From Nitrospiraceae bacterium (GTDB lineage: Bacteria > Nitrospirota > Thermodesulfovibrionia > UBA6902): a stretch of 64,000 bases of DNA. The notes under the pieces were generated by a model, which had not been told where the DNA came from, did not search any database, and saw only the letters and a program-made list of their open reading frames with translations. The DNA is taken from contig CP070632.1 of NCBI GenBank assembly GCA_020356065.1, positions 766,656 to 830,655 of the forward strand, in the 5' to 3' direction. Both the position numbers and the translations under genes were made by a program. This document shows positions 62,763 to 64,000 of this stretch, piece by piece (within the stretch, counting starts at the first letter, position 1; each line of letters begins with the position of its first letter).

Positions 62763-64000
62763 ATGATGGAAGCAATTTCTCTTTATGAATTGAATAAATT
62801 GATCAGGTCAGTGGTCGAAACCTCTTTTGACCGCACCTTTCTTGTGACAGCTGAGATAGCTTCGTGCGATGTTAAAAACCATTGCTATCTTGCTCTGGTA
62901 GACAAGGAACATGACTCTATGAGGGCTGAGATCAGGGCGGTAATTTGGGCGAACAGGTTCAGTTCAATATCCAGGACATTTGAACAGTCAACCGGCATTG
63001 CCATAGCCAGGGGAATCAAGATCCTTTTTGAGGCAGAAGTAAGTTTTCATGAAAGATACGGATTAAAACTGAACATACTGAATATTGATCCTGCTTATAC
63101 AATTGGAGAAATGGCTGTTAAAAGAAAGGAAATCCTTGAAAGGCTGACAAAGGAGATGCTGATACACAAAAACAGGGAACAGGCATTTCCGCTTGTACCT
63201 CAGAGAATCGGCATAGTATCATCATCTACGTCTGCAGGGTATGATGATCTGATGAACCATCTGAACAAGAATGCGTATGGGTATGCTTTCACCTGTGCAC
63301 TGTATGAGGCTGTTATGCAGGGCGACAGGGCTGAGACTTCCATAGTCAGCGCCATAAAACAATGCGAAGAAGATGCTCACATGCTTGACCTGGTTGTGAT
63401 AGTCAGGGGAGGAGGGGCACAGACAGACCTGCACTGCTTTGACAGTTATGAAATTGGAAAAGCCGTAGCGCTTTTATCTCTTCCTGTCATATCAGGGATA
63501 GGTCACCACAGGGATGTTACAGTGGTTGATGAGGTATCACACTCAAGGGCCAAAACACCGACAGCGGCCGCAGACATGATAATATCTGCTGTCAGGGATT
63601 TTGAAGACGGGATAGACAATCTTGCGCACAATCTGGTCCATGGAACCAGGAGCCTGTCCTATGATTTAAACAGGGCCATTACAGATTTGGTTAGGCAGCT
63701 TGAGATCTCGTCCAGGAATCAACAGATTCGCAGCATGCATCGGATCCTTGCCTGTGTAAAAGGTCTGACATTTGCCCTAAAATTTCTTCAGAACGAAAAA
63801 ATGGCATTAAAATCAAAAGAAGAAAATCTAAAAATGCTTAATCCTGTAAATGTACTCAGGCGCGGATACAGCATTTCATATAAAAATGGTAAGGCAGTAA
63901 AGTCAGTGTCTGATATCAATAAGGGTGAAAGCATAAGAACAGTCATTTATGACGGAGAATTTACGAGTTCCGTCAAAAGTATAAGGAATAGCAGGAGGAA
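62763..64000 (+). CDS. xseA: exodeoxyribonuclease VII large subunit (partial, runs off the window)
   Basis: Degrades single-stranded DNA together with XseB. The N-terminal OB fold (SLYELNKLIRSVVETSF) is followed by the catalytic domain: PQRIGIVSSSTSAGYDDL, VIVRGGGAQTDLHCFD and SGIGHHRDVTVVDEVSHSRAKTPTAAA. The C-terminal segment LNPVNVLRRGYSISYKNGKAV is present, so nearly the whole gene is covered (about 412 codons). The usual GIGHE is GIGHH here. ATG codons at 62763 and 62766 are equally possible. No stop codon before the window end. Confidence 0.9.
   Translation, partial: MMEAISLYELNKLIRSVVETSFDRTFLVTAEIASCDVKNHCYLALVDKEHDSMRAEIRAVIWANRFSSISRTFEQSTGIAIARGIKILFEAEVSFHERYGLKLNILNIDPAYTIGEMAVKRKEILERLTKEMLIHKNREQAFPLVPQRIGIVSSSTSAGYDDLMNHLNKNAYGYAFTCALYEAVMQGDRAETSIVSAIKQCEEDAHMLDLVVIVRGGGAQTDLHCFDSYEIGKAVALLSLPVISGIGHHRDVTVVDEVSHSRAKTPTAAADMIISAVRDFEDGIDNLAHNLVHGTRSLSYDLNRAITDLVRQLEISSRNQQIRSMHRILACVKGLTFALKFLQNEKMALKSKEENLKMLNPVNVLRRGYSISYKNGKAVKSVSDINKGESIRTVIYDGEFTSSVKSIRNSRR

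Overview
The window is a 64 kb chromosomal segment of a Gram-negative (diderm) bacterium. It carries lipid A (lpx), BamA, Skp/OmpH, LptE, MurJ and FadL-type porin genes, and many predicted lipoproteins. Several traits suggest a respiring, probably anaerobic, environmental lineage such as Nitrospirota or a deltaproteobacterium-like phylum: LpxI instead of LpxH, a GnnA/GnnB-like pair, system II cytochrome c maturation (CcsA/ResB), several sigma-54 activators, a PEP-CTERM protein with an exosortase-associated acyltransferase, and the long form of RmlA. This placement is inferred from gene content only. I found no rRNA, tRNA, CRISPR array, intact insertion sequence or phage block. It reads as core genome with regulatory and surface-associated accessory genes, sprinkled with short dispersed repeats.

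Layout. 1-5.2 kb: a dispersed repeat, an acyl-CoA synthetase, then a tight dTDP-L-rhamnose operon (rmlA-rmlC-like-rmlB-rmlD). 5.2-8.5 kb: a ComEA-like secreted helix-hairpin-helix protein and an MltD-like lytic transglycosylase. 8.5-16.6 kb (minus strand): bamA-skp-lpxD-fabZ-lpxA-lpxI-gnnA-gnnB, with overlapping genes. The last two suggest that lipid A is built on a 2,3-diamino sugar. 16.8-24 kb (plus strand): leuS, lptE, holA, rpsT (convergent), murJ, a metallo-beta-lactamase fold hydrolase and a small exported protein. 24.4-28 kb: a PhnD-like binding protein, a hybrid histidine kinase with a periplasmic CxxCH haem motif, and a lipoprotein. 28-29 kb: a minus-strand cluster of three uncharacterised genes, two of them very small. 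29-31.7 kb: a sirtuin, then resB/ccsA. 31.7-36.8 kb: a chemoreceptor broken by one in-frame stop, a relic of a YeeE gene, a zinc-ribbon protein, a split YeeE/YedE (TsuA-like) sulfur transporter, and a divergent Cys-rich PAS sigma-54 activator. 37-39.5 kb: a sigma-54 promoter with upstream repeats, followed by a DUF302-like protein and a FadL-type porin.

39.6-47.3 kb: a GAF-type histidine kinase, an Smr-domain protein, a phosphohexomutase, a TIGR00725 nucleotide-binding protein, hflK-hflC and an RlmB-like 2'-O-methyltransferase. 47.3-56.2 kb: a fibronectin-like lipoprotein behind a sigma-54-like promoter, htpG, a TPR lipoprotein, ligA, pncC, an IscA/HesB-like protein, an FmdB-type protein and a PEP-CTERM protein behind a consensus sigma-54 promoter. 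56.8-62.1 kb: the exosortase-associated acyltransferase, a second fibronectin-like lipoprotein paralogous to the first, and a kinase/TPR-lipoprotein/response-regulator set arranged like GlrK-QseG-GlrR. The window ends inside xseA.

Theme. Most of the window builds or polices the envelope: rhamnose, lipid A, OMP and LPS insertion, peptidoglycan, lipoproteins and PEP-CTERM sorting. Three promoters with exact -24/-12 spacing precede exported proteins, and two AAA+ activators are encoded nearby. The most interesting candidates are the sigma-54-wired envelope modules, the GnnAB-type lipid A operon, the haem-binding sensor kinase and the small-protein cluster at 28.6-29.0 kb.
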